From assembly GCF_958453765.1 (NCBI RefSeq), contig NZ_CAUDZA010000001.1, positions 236,771 to 300,770 of the forward strand: a DNA stretch of 64,000 nt, written 5' to 3'. Each line of letters starts with the position of its first letter. Positions within the stretch are counted from its first letter, which is position 1. The stretch is from Phascolarctobacterium_A succinatutens_B (GTDB lineage Bacteria; Bacillota; Negativicutes; Acidaminococcales; Acidaminococcaceae). Made by a program: the position numbers and the translations under genes. Shown piece after piece: positions 1 through 7,532 of this stretch. The notes beneath the pieces were generated by a model, which saw only the letters and a list, made by a program, of their open reading frames with translations, searched no databases and was not told the DNA's origin.

Positions 1-456
1 GATAAATTTCTCGCCTCCTGCGGTGCTCTTACCGGCGGCAACGACACTCTTTACAGCGTTGTTACGCTGCTTGTAAGCGTTTGCTTCGGCCTGTTTGCCT
101 TCACCTGCCTCTTAGGCTTCATGTCCTTCACCGAAATGTGTGCTAACCGCATTTCCAGCAAGGCTTCCTTCATCAACACCATCCGCGTGCTGTGCCTCAT
201 CGTTATTTCCTTCGGCGTTATCACCAACATCGCCGGTATGGATTTAGGCGCACTGTGGGAATTGAGCGACTTCGCCAACATCCTCATGGTATACTGCAAC
301 TTACCGCTGCAATATATCGGCTTTAAATATGTATTGCGTGCCTGGAAGCATTTCGAAAAAAACGACAGTACTCCGTTCACCTCCGAAATCGCCGGGCTGC
401 AGCTGCCGGTTTGGGATGCTTTAGCCAAGGAACACAAAAACAAATATCATCACTAA
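1..456 (+). CDS. AGCS family alanine/glycine:cation symporter, C-terminal part
   Basis: The frame is open from base 1 to the TAA at 454-456, so this is the 3' end of a gene that starts outside the window (151 codons visible). The visible part has three hydrophobic segments and the LFAFTCLLGF...E block typical of the last third of sodium:alanine/glycine symporters, followed by the 'lMvycNLPLQ' segment found near their C-terminus. These proteins import small neutral amino acids with Na+ across the inner membrane. The tail is short, charged and His-rich (KEHKNKYHH). It converges with ligA on a shared terminator. Family assignment rests on remembered family motifs; substrate is not determined. 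Confidence 0.75.
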   Translation, partial: DKFLASCGALTGGNDTLYSVVTLLVSVCFGLFAFTCLLGFMSFTEMCANRISSKASFINTIRVLCLIVISFGVITNIAGMDLGALWELSDFANILMVYCNLPLQYIGFKYVLRAWKHFEKNDSTPFTSEIAGLQLPVWDALAKEHKNKYHH

Positions 457-463
457 AAAATTA

Positions 464-496
464 AGCGTGGCCGCTACTCGCAGCCACGCTATTTTT
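464..496. terminator. Bidirectional intrinsic terminator between symporter and ligA
   Basis: AGCGTGGC (464-471) pairs with GCCACGCT (483-490). It is followed by ATTTTT on the plus strand and by TTAATTTTTT on the minus strand, so it can end both converging transcripts. Confidence 0.85.
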
Positions 497-501
497 ATGC
501 C

Positions 502-2541
502 TTATTCACCTTTAAGCAGACGTAAAAATTCTGCTTCATCAATAACCGTTACGCCTAATTGCTGTGCCTTTTCCAGCTTATTGCCGGCCTCCGCACCCGC
601 AATGACGTAATCCGTCTTTTTGCTGACGCTGCCGCTGACCTTCGCACCCACATCCTGCGCCATCGTCTTGGCCTCGGCGCGTCCCAGCGTAGGCATCGTG
701 CCCGTAAAGACAAGCGTTTTGCCGAAGAAGGGGTTATCCTCCTGACTGGCAGGCGGTGTAAACGTCATCGTCAGTCCTGCTGCCGCCAAACGCTCCACCA
801 GGTCGATGTTCGCCGGTACATTCAGCCAGGTAACGACGCTTTCCGCAATCTTATCACCGATATCACGAATCTGCGCCAGCTCTTCCGGCTGTGCCTGCTG
901 CAGCTTTTCCATGCTGCCGAATTCCGTTGCCAGAATACGCGCTACCTTGGTACCCACATGACGGATACCCAAAGCAAAGAGCAGCTTGTCCAGCTCGTTC
1001 TTCTTGCTTTCGTCCAACGCCGCCAGCAGATTATCCGCAGACTTTTCGCCCATACGCTCCAGCTTCAGCAAATCCTCCTTGCGCAGGCTGTACAAATCCG
1101 CAGCATCGCGCACTAAGCCCGCATCAAGCAGTGCATTGATAACAGAAGGACCGCAGCCGTCGATATTCATCGCATCACGGCTGACAAAGTGAATGAGGCC
1201 CTCGCGTCCGAGCGCCGGACAGTGCGGATTGGTGCAGCGGATAGCTGCTTCCTCGCCCTGACGCTCTACACGCCAGCCACATTCCGGGCAGACGCTGGGA
1301 ATTTCTACCTCTTTTTCGTCACCGGTACGCTTTTCAGCAACTACACGCAATACCTCGGGAATAATTTCACCGGCCTTGTTGATGATAACCCTGTCACCGA
1401 TGCGGATATCCTTGGCGCGGATAAAGTCCTCGTTATGCAGGGTAGCACGTCTGATAACGCTGCCGCTTAATTTTACCGGTGCCAGCACTGCCGTCGGCGT
1501 CAGTACTCCTGTGCGCCCTACACGCCAGTCAATATCCTCCAGCGTAGTTTCCGCCTGCTCCGGCGGATATTTATAGGCCGTAGCCCAACGCGGATCCTTG
1601 CCTGTAGCGCCCAGAATACGCTGTTGGTAAACATCGTTGACCTTAATAACAGCGCCGTCAGTATCGTAGGACAGGCCTTGACGCAGCTCGTTGAAATCGC
1701 CGATATATTTAATCGCCTCGTCGATATTTTCGACAACCTTATAATTTTCGCTCACCTTAAAGCCGTAGCGTGCCAGCAAGGCCAGCGATTCGCTGTGCTT
1801 GGGCTGCGCGCCCTCGCCTACCAGATAATAGGCAAAAAAGCTCAGGCTGCGGCTTGCCGTTACCTGCGGGTCCAGCTGGCGCAGGCTGCCTGCCGCCGCA
1901 TTACGCGGATTGGCAAACTCGCTCTCGCCGCGCTCCGCGCGCTGCTCGTTTAAACGCATAAACGCCTGCCTTGGCATATAAACCTCACCGCGCACATCCA
2001 AAAGCTCCGGCACTGCTTCACCCTCAGGCACCTTCAGCGTCAGCGGAATGCTGCGGATGGTGCGCACGTTAGCCGTAACATTTTCGCCTACTACGCCGTC
2101 ACCGCGGGTAGCGGCGCGAACCAGCTTACCGTTTTCGTAAATCAGACTGCAGGCCAGGCCGTCAATCTTCGGCTCCATAACGTATTCCACCTTGCTGCCT
2201 GCAGGCAGACCGCTGCGAACACGTTCATCAAAGGCACGCAGCTCCTCGGCGGAAAACACATTGCCCAGGCTCAGCAGCGGCTCCAGATGGCGCACCTCGG
2301 TAAACTGCGAGGATGCACGGCCGCCGACACGCTGCGTAGGCGAATCGGCCGGAATGCTGTCGGGATAACGCGCCTCCAGCTCACGCAGGCGCACCATCAT
2401 GCGGTCATATTCGGCGTCCGTAATCTCCGGCGCATCCAATACATAATATAAATATTCGTTATGACGGATTTCGCGGCGCAGCTTTTCGGCCTCAGCCAAA
2501 TCTGCCGCGCGCTCATCAGCAAATAAATCCATTTCTGCCAT
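502..2541 (-). CDS. ligA: NAD-dependent DNA ligase LigA
   Basis: Seals 3'-OH/5'-phosphate nicks in DNA using NAD+, in replication and repair. The domain order is complete: N-terminal Ia domain with the YYVLD and YD motifs, adenylation domain with the catalytic lysine in KIDG (about residue 125), OB fold, a four-Cys zinc finger (CPEC...CTNPHC), helix-hairpin-helix repeats and a C-terminal BRCT domain (GKTLVFTGT). I chose the ATG at 2541 (679 aa) because GGAGG lies 8 bases before it; an in-frame ATG at 2559 has no ribosome binding site. It follows pcrA by 39 bases on the same strand, a common pcrA-ligA pairing, and ends at a strong terminator. Confidence 0.96.
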   Translation of the reverse strand: MAEMDLFADERAADLAEAEKLRREIRHNEYLYYVLDAPEITDAEYDRMMVRLRELEARYPDSIPADSPTQRVGGRASSQFTEVRHLEPLLSLGNVFSAEELRAFDERVRSGLPAGSKVEYVMEPKIDGLACSLIYENGKLVRAATRGDGVVGENVTANVRTIRSIPLTLKVPEGEAVPELLDVRGEVYMPRQAFMRLNEQRAERGESEFANPRNAAAGSLRQLDPQVTASRSLSFFAYYLVGEGAQPKHSESLALLARYGFKVSENYKVVENIDEAIKYIGDFNELRQGLSYDTDGAVIKVNDVYQQRILGATGKDPRWATAYKYPPEQAETTLEDIDWRVGRTGVLTPTAVLAPVKLSGSVIRRATLHNEDFIRAKDIRIGDRVIINKAGEIIPEVLRVVAEKRTGDEKEVEIPSVCPECGWRVERQGEEAAIRCTNPHCPALGREGLIHFVSRDAMNIDGCGPSVINALLDAGLVRDAADLYSLRKEDLLKLERMGEKSADNLLAALDESKKNELDKLLFALGIRHVGTKVARILATEFGSMEKLQQAQPEELAQIRDIGDKIAESVVTWLNVPANIDLVERLAAAGLTMTFTPPASQEDNPFFGKTLVFTGTMPTLGRAEAKTMAQDVGAKVSGSVSKKTDYVIAGAEAGNKLEKAQQLGVTVIDEAEFLRLLKGE

Positions 2542-2580
2542 CGCTTTATCCTCCAACATTTTTATCAGGAAAGCCGCTGC

Positions 2581-4806
2581 TTACAGCTTTTCCAGCTTAG
2601 CATACTTCGTCAGCAGGCTACGGATACCGCCGCCTGCAAAAGCAACCGTAACCTCTTGGCCGTCATCCGCAGCCTTAGCGGTAACAATCGTGCCTGCGCC
2701 CCACTTTTTATGCATAACCTTATCGCCGACATGGAAGCTGCAGCCTGCCGCCGCACTGCTTTCCCTCAGAAAGAAGCTGGCCTTATGCTGCTCGAACCAG
2801 TTGGCGTTTTCCTTGGCAGTAGGCTTGTGTACCTGCGAAGTCATCGCCGGGCGCTGCACTACCGGACGTTTGATTACATGCACCAGATTACGCGGCACCT
2901 CCTGCAGGAAGCGGGATGGAGTGTAATACTGCGTGCGGCCGTAGATAGTTCGTGTTCTGGCATTGCTCAGGAACAAATGCTTTTCCGCACGCGTAATGCC
3001 TACGTAGCACAGGCGGCGCTCCTCTTCAATCTCATTTTCATTCATCAATGTGCGGGAATGCGGGAAGATACCCTCCTCCATACCTACCAAAAAGACATCG
3101 GGGAATTCCAGGCCCTTGGCGGAGTGCAGCGTCATCAATGTAACGGCCTCCTCGCCCAGCTCCGCATCATCAATATCGGCAACCAGCGCTACGTCAGCCA
3201 GGAAGTTTTCCAGCGTCGGCTCTTCGCCGTTACGCTCGCATTTAACTGCGAACTCCTCGGTTACGCTCAGCATTTCCTTCAGGTTCTCCACACGGCTTTC
3301 GTCCTGCGGGTCCTTGCTGCTTTGCAGCTCCTCCAGATAGCCTGTTTTCAGCAGCACATCATCCAGAAGCTGTTTTACCGGTACATCGGCAGCCTCGCCC
3401 ATCAGCTCAAAGAGCAGCTCGCTCAGCTCGTCCAGCTTATTGGCAAAACGGCTCGCAAGACCGGGGACATCCGCTGCATTGGTCACTACCTCGAACAAGG
3501 TCTGTCCGCTGGCATTGGCATACTCCTGCAAGCGTGCCAATGTCGCATCACCGATACCGCGGCGCGGCACGTTGATAATACGCAGCAGGCTCAGGCTGTC
3601 ACTGGGGTTGAAAATCAGACGCAGATAAGCCAGCGCATCCTTGATTTCCTTGCGCTCGTAGAACTTCGTACCGCCGACCATCGTATAGGCGATACCGCTT
3701 TTAATCAGCAGTTCCTCGAAAACACGCGACTGCGCGTTGGTGCGGTACAGCACTGCCATATCACCCAGCTTGGCGCCTTCATTCAGCTGCAGCTTCTGCA
3801 TATTTTCAATCACATAGCGTGCTTCATCTCTTTCATCATTCGCCTGATAGTAAACAATTTCCGAACCGTTGCCGTTGGCAGTCCACAAATTTTTCGGCTT
3901 GCGTCCGCTGTTGTTGTCGATAACGGCATTGGCAGCATCCAAAATAACCTGCGTACTGCGGTAGTTCTGCTCCAGCTTCACCAGCTTGGCATCGGGGTAA
4001 TCCTTTTCAAAATCGAGGATATTCTGGATATCGGCACCGCGCCAGCCGTAAATGCTCTGGTCGGCATCGCCTACTACGCAGATGTTTCTGTGGCCTGCAG
4101 CCAATAGCTTTGTCAGCAGGTACTGTGCATGGTTGGTGTCCTGATATTCGTCAACCATCAGATAATCAAACTTGCGCTGGTACTTTTCTCTAACCGCCGG
4201 ATTTTCCTGCAGCAGACGCAGCGCCAGCAGCAGCAAATCGTCAAAGTCTACGGCATTGTTGGCCTGCAGCTTTTTCTGATAAGCATCATAAATTTTTGCC
4301 ACCTGCTGCTCATAGTAGCCGGAGGCCTCACGAGCGTAGGCATCGGGCAGCAGCAAAGCATTTTTCGCGTTGCTGATATGGCTGATAATCGCCGGCAACG
4401 GGAAACGCTTTTCATCCAGATTCATTTCCTTCAGCACCTGTTTAATCAGGTTTTTGCTGTCGCTTGTATCGTAAATTGCAAAATTATTGGCATAACCGTT
4501 GAGATTTTCCAGCTCATAGCGTAAAAGACGGGCGCAGAAGGCATGGAAGGTAAACAGCCACACATCTCTGGCCGCAGCACCGGCCATACGGTCTACGCGC
4601 TCGCGCATTTCCGCGGCGGCTTTATTGGTAAATGTTATCGCCAAAATGCGATAGGGACGCACGCCCTGCTGCAGCAAATGCGCAATACGGCAGGTAAGCA
4701 CCTTCGTCTTGCCGCTGCCTGCGCCTGCCAGAATCAGCATCGGTCCGTTAATAGTCTGTACTGCATCAAGCTGCTCTTTATTGAGTCCTTGCATTGTATC
4801 GGTCAT
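2581..4806 (-). CDS. pcrA: ATP-dependent DNA helicase PcrA/UvrD
   Basis: Superfamily 1A 3'-5' DNA helicase for repair and plasmid/rolling-circle replication. Visible motifs include Walker A AGAGSGKT near residue 30, the TFTNKAA motif, DEYQDTN (Walker B), GDADQSIYGWRGA, LEQNYRS and the late TLHSAKGLEF and YVGITRA motifs. At 741 aa the length is normal for PcrA. The C-terminus carries the short Tudor-like segment (VGDKVMHKKWGAGTI) that binds RNA polymerase in this family. It lies directly upstream of ligA and the two are probably cotranscribed. A TATAAT-like -10 lies at about 4882-4887 on the minus strand, without a convincing -35. Confidence 0.96.
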   Translation of the reverse strand: MTDTMQGLNKEQLDAVQTINGPMLILAGAGSGKTKVLTCRIAHLLQQGVRPYRILAITFTNKAAAEMRERVDRMAGAAARDVWLFTFHAFCARLLRYELENLNGYANNFAIYDTSDSKNLIKQVLKEMNLDEKRFPLPAIISHISNAKNALLLPDAYAREASGYYEQQVAKIYDAYQKKLQANNAVDFDDLLLLALRLLQENPAVREKYQRKFDYLMVDEYQDTNHAQYLLTKLLAAGHRNICVVGDADQSIYGWRGADIQNILDFEKDYPDAKLVKLEQNYRSTQVILDAANAVIDNNSGRKPKNLWTANGNGSEIVYYQANDERDEARYVIENMQKLQLNEGAKLGDMAVLYRTNAQSRVFEELLIKSGIAYTMVGGTKFYERKEIKDALAYLRLIFNPSDSLSLLRIINVPRRGIGDATLARLQEYANASGQTLFEVVTNAADVPGLASRFANKLDELSELLFELMGEAADVPVKQLLDDVLLKTGYLEELQSSKDPQDESRVENLKEMLSVTEEFAVKCERNGEEPTLENFLADVALVADIDDAELGEEAVTLMTLHSAKGLEFPDVFLVGMEEGIFPHSRTLMNENEIEEERRLCYVGITRAEKHLFLSNARTRTIYGRTQYYTPSRFLQEVPRNLVHVIKRPVVQRPAMTSQVHKPTAKENANWFEQHKASFFLRESSAAAGCSFHVGDKVMHKKWGAGTIVTAKAADDGQEVTVAFAGGGIRSLLTKYAKLEKL

Positions 4807-4917
4807 CAGTCGTTAGCCTCCATAATATTTCACGGATGCACCTGCATCCTCTTCTTGGGTAAAAATATTTTTGACTTAAATATTATATCACAAAACGCGT
4901 CGCTTAGGCGAAGAAAA

Positions 4918-4959
4918 GCAGCCGCTTTAGCCTAGAACTATGCTAGGAAAAGCAGCTGC
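4918..4959. other. Long imperfect hairpin in the pcrA/ttcA divergent gap
   Basis: GCAG..GCTT...CCTAG pairs with CTAGG..AAGC..CTGC, leaving small bulges. The 200-base gap holds promoters for both divergent genes, and this hairpin would lie in the 5' region of one of them. No U-run follows, so it is not an obvious terminator. Function unknown. Confidence 0.4.
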
Positions 4960-5004
4960 ATTGTGTTAAAATAATGCTATGTAATGCAAAAGGAGATTAT
5001 ACAG

Positions 5005-5808
5005 ATGACTAATAAAAGCACCTTCGTTCCCGCCAAGGATTTGAGCAAGCTGTGGCGGGCTATTATAGAATTCGATATGCTGCAGCCGGGCGACCGCATT
5101 CTCGTCGGCCTCAGCGGCGGCAAGGACAGCATGCTTCTGACAGCCATGCTGGCGGAAATCAAAAAATATTCGCCGATTCCCTTCGACCTTGCCTGCTACA
5201 CCGTCAACGGCATGTTTGCACCCAACTTTCCCAAGGCGGAGCTGGAGGCCTTCTGCGCGCAGTTCGGCCTTACACACTACAGCGACGACGTTGACGTGAT
5301 GGCGGCACACGCAAAAAAAGGCGGCAGCCCCTGCTTCACCTGCGCCTATTTCCGCCGTGCAGCCACCAACCGCCGCGCGCAGGAGCTCGGCTTCAACAAG
5401 GTGGCATTGGCGCACCACAATGACGATGCCGTAGAAACCTTCTTCATGAATCTTGTGACCAGCGGCCAGTTGCGTACCTTCTTGCCCGTAACGCCGCTGT
5501 CGCGCTCCGGCATCACTGTACTGCGCCCGCTGCTCTACTACCGCGAGCAGGAAATCCGCGAGCTGGTGGCAAAACTGGGCCTGAGGCCTATCAAAAATCC
5601 TTGTCCTTATGACGGCCACACCATGCGACAAGACATCAAAGAGCATATCGCAGCGCTAAATGCTCAGTATCCGGAAATCTACGAGCATCTGGCGGCAGCC
5701 ATGCGTGACAGCGACAGACAGGAGCTGTGGCCGCCCAAGCCCGGCAAGGAGCTGCTGCAAAAATTCCACACCTTCTGGGGACGTGGCAAAAAGCAGGCTG
5801 AGCAATGA
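5005..5808 (+). CDS. ttcA: TtcA-family tRNA 2-thiocytidine biosynthesis protein
   Basis: Predicted to thiolate a tRNA base (s2C32 in TtcA) using ATP-activated adenylation and an iron-sulfur cluster. The PP-loop SGGKDS lies near residue 38, and the family's CxxC (CFTC) is near residue 104, followed by an arginine-rich stretch. The later conserved segment HHNDDAVETFFMN is also intact. The ATG at 5005 is preceded by AAAGGAG at 4989; an upstream in-frame ATG (4984) precedes that site and cannot use it. The length is 267 aa. Its stop overlaps the next gene by ATGA, so the two are translationally coupled. Another PP-loop tRNA sulfurtransferase specificity is possible. Confidence 0.82.
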   Translation: MTNKSTFVPAKDLSKLWRAIIEFDMLQPGDRILVGLSGGKDSMLLTAMLAEIKKYSPIPFDLACYTVNGMFAPNFPKAELEAFCAQFGLTHYSDDVDVMAAHAKKGGSPCFTCAYFRRAATNRRAQELGFNKVALAHHNDDAVETFFMNLVTSGQLRTFLPVTPLSRSGITVLRPLLYYREQEIRELVAKLGLRPIKNPCPYDGHTMRQDIKEHIAALNAQYPEIYEHLAAAMRDSDRQELWPPKPGKELLQKFHTFWGRGKKQAEQ

Positions 5809-6674
5809 AAACAAAAGCCTATCTTTACATCATCACTGCTGCTATCTGCTGGGGCTTAATCGGGCTCTTCGTCAGAGCATTGGCAGCACAAGGCTTAAGT
5901 TCCATGCAAATAGTTGCCCTGCGTTCGCTGGCAGCGGCAATCTGCGTCACGCTGCCGCTGCTGCGCTCAGGGCGTGCCGCCCTGCGCATCAGACTGCGTG
6001 ACCTCTGGCTCTTCGTAGGCACCGGCATCTGCAGCCTGGTGTTCTTCAACTACTGCTACTTCAACGCTATGCAGCAGACAAGTCTGGCGGTAGCAGCGCT
6101 GCTGCTCTACACCGCCCCTGTCTTTGTTATGCTTATGTCACTGCTGTGCTTCGGCGAAGCCTTCACGCGCACTAAGGCGCTCGCTCTGCTGCTCACCTTC
6201 AGCGGCTGTGCCTGCGTCACCGGCGTTTTCGGCAGCAGTGTGACGCTTACGCTCAGCGGCCTGCTCTACGGTCTGGGCAGCGGCTTTGGCTACGCGCTGT
6301 ACAGCATCTTCGGCAAGTACGCAGTGCGCAAATATTCATCACTCACCATCACCGCCTACACCTTTTATCTCGCACTCGCAGCTTCATGGCCGCTCGCAGA
6401 TTTTGATTATCAGCGTCTTGCAGCCATTGACCTGCCGTCCATCGTCAGCGTTTTAGGGTTGGGCCTGCTCTGCGCCGTGCTTCCTTATCTGCTCTACACC
6501 AAGGGACTGGAGCAGATTGAAGCAGGACAGGCTTCCATCCTCGCGACGATTGAGCCCTTTGTGGCTGCCGCCGTCGGTGTCATCTTCTTTGCGGAAGCAC
6601 TGACGCCGCTGAAAATAATCGGTATGGGACTGATATTTGCGGCGATTGCCGTGCTGAATATCAGGAAAGTATAA
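5805..6674 (+). CDS. EamA/DMT superfamily transporter
   Basis: 289-aa integral membrane protein of about ten hydrophobic segments in two repeated EamA halves, the drug/metabolite transporter pattern (AAICWGLIGLFVRAL at the start of half 1; ILATIEPFVAAAVGVIFFAE in half 2). Such proteins export amino acids or metabolites; the substrate cannot be read from sequence. It begins within the stop codon of the TtcA-like gene (4-base overlap) and is followed by a strong terminator, so the two genes form a short operon. Confidence 0.85.
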   Translation: MKTKAYLYIITAAICWGLIGLFVRALAAQGLSSMQIVALRSLAAAICVTLPLLRSGRAALRIRLRDLWLFVGTGICSLVFFNYCYFNAMQQTSLAVAALLLYTAPVFVMLMSLLCFGEAFTRTKALALLLTFSGCACVTGVFGSSVTLTLSGLLYGLGSGFGYALYSIFGKYAVRKYSSLTITAYTFYLALAASWPLADFDYQRLAAIDLPSIVSVLGLGLLCAVLPYLLYTKGLEQIEAGQASILATIEPFVAAAVGVIFFAEALTPLKIIGMGLIFAAIAVLNIRKV

Positions 6675-6683
6675 AAATAATAT

Positions 6684-6747
6684 AAAAAGACGTATTGCTT
6701 AAGGCTTCAAAATGTAACGAGGCCTTCCGTCAATACGTCTTTTTTTA
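6684..6747. terminator. Bidirectional terminator
   Basis: AAAAAGACGTATTG (6684-6697) and CAATACGTCTTTTT form a 14-bp stem with A and T runs on both sides. It separates the converging DMT gene and crcB. Confidence 0.88.
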
Positions 6748-6773
6748 ATTATAGTGCAGAGGAATCAAAAATT

Positions 6774-7148
6774 CTATACCCCTTTACCCGCCAGCACGCC
6801 TGCTCCCGCAGCCACAAGTCCCAAAAGCAGGCTGCCGCCGCTATACGCTGCCCCCGCAGCGATATTACCCTCCGTCAGCAGCATCAGGCTTTCGTAGCCG
6901 AACGAAGAAAAGGTGGTGAAGCCACCCAACAGGCCCACGCACAAGAACAGGCGCCAGGCCGCAGGCAGCAGACCGCGCTCCACAATCAGCGTCATCAAAA
7001 GGCCCATGCAAAAGCAGCCTATGATATTTATAGCGAAGGTTCCCCATGGAAGGGCGCTGCCGCTCATCCTGCTGATAAAATTACCCAGCAAATAACGGCA
7101 CACTGCGCCCAAAGCACCGCCGACTGCTACACTTAGTATCTCCATCAT
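6774..7148 (-). CDS. crcB: Fluoride channel CrcB/Fluc
   Basis: Small fluoride-specific channel protein, 124 aa with four hydrophobic helices. It has the family signature GGFTTFSSFGYE and the early GGALGAVCRYLLG glycine-rich segment. Fluc works as a dual-topology dimer that exports F-. Its ATG overlaps the stop of the upstream HPt gene (4 bases), an unusual partner. No fluoride riboswitch was recognised upstream, which fits expression as part of the kinase operon. Confidence 0.93.
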   Translation of the reverse strand: MMEILSVAVGGALGAVCRYLLGNFISRMSGSALPWGTFAINIIGCFCMGLLMTLIVERGLLPAAWRLFLCVGLLGGFTTFSSFGYESLMLLTEGNIAAGAAYSGGSLLLGLVAAGAGVLAGKGV

Positions 7149-7510
7149 GCACTCTCCAGCTGCTCAATATATTGCAGCGTGCGCTGCCAGTCATTCTTCA
7201 CCGCAACCAGCTTCGCCTGCAGATGAGGCACGGTATAGTCCTCGCTGCGCAGCAGGCTCACAATATCGGCAAACTGCGCCTGCAGACCGGTCAGCCCCAG
7301 CGTTGCACACACACCCTTCAGATTGTGCGCATAGCGCAGCACCTCCTGCAGGTTACCTGCCTCCGCAGCCTCCTCCATCAATTTATAATCATCGCTTGTC
7401 AGCAGCTTGCGCAAAAAACGCACATACATAGCTTCACTTTCCATAAAGCGCTCTTCCAGCGCCTCCTGAATATCAATCGCCACATACTGCGGCAGTTCCT
7501 GTAAATGCAC
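7145..7510 (-). CDS. HPt phosphotransfer domain protein
   Basis: Stand-alone histidine phosphotransfer domain. The motif AHNLKGVCATLGL contains the phospho-accepting His in the second helix. The best start is GTG at 7510 (121 aa) because AAAGGGG precedes it; an in-frame codon at 7552 would overlap the kinase gene without a ribosome binding site. It lies 22 bases downstream of the hybrid kinase, which ends in a receiver domain, so the expected flow is kinase His to receiver Asp to this His. No DNA-binding response regulator is present nearby, so the final output is unknown. Confidence 0.85.
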   Translation of the reverse strand: MHLQELPQYVAIDIQEALEERFMESEAMYVRFLRKLLTSDDYKLMEEAAEAGNLQEVLRYAHNLKGVCATLGLTGLQAQFADIVSLLRSEDYTVPHLQAKLVAVKNDWQRTLQYIEQLESA

Positions 7511-7532
7511 GGCTTCGCACCCCTTTCTGCTC

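Noticed and set aside
2656..4107. Long plus-strand ORF (483 codons) opposite pcrA
   Set aside because: It is antisense to a certain gene, has a Cys/His/Gln-rich shadow composition and no ribosome site. The same applies to long frames opposite the histidine kinase (8016-9455), fhs (16704-18044) and madA (32822-34027).
4984..5646. 226-codon minus-strand ORF opposite the TtcA-like gene
   Set aside because: The plus-strand frame has SGGKDS and CxxC motifs and a good ribosome site; the antisense frame is a shadow.
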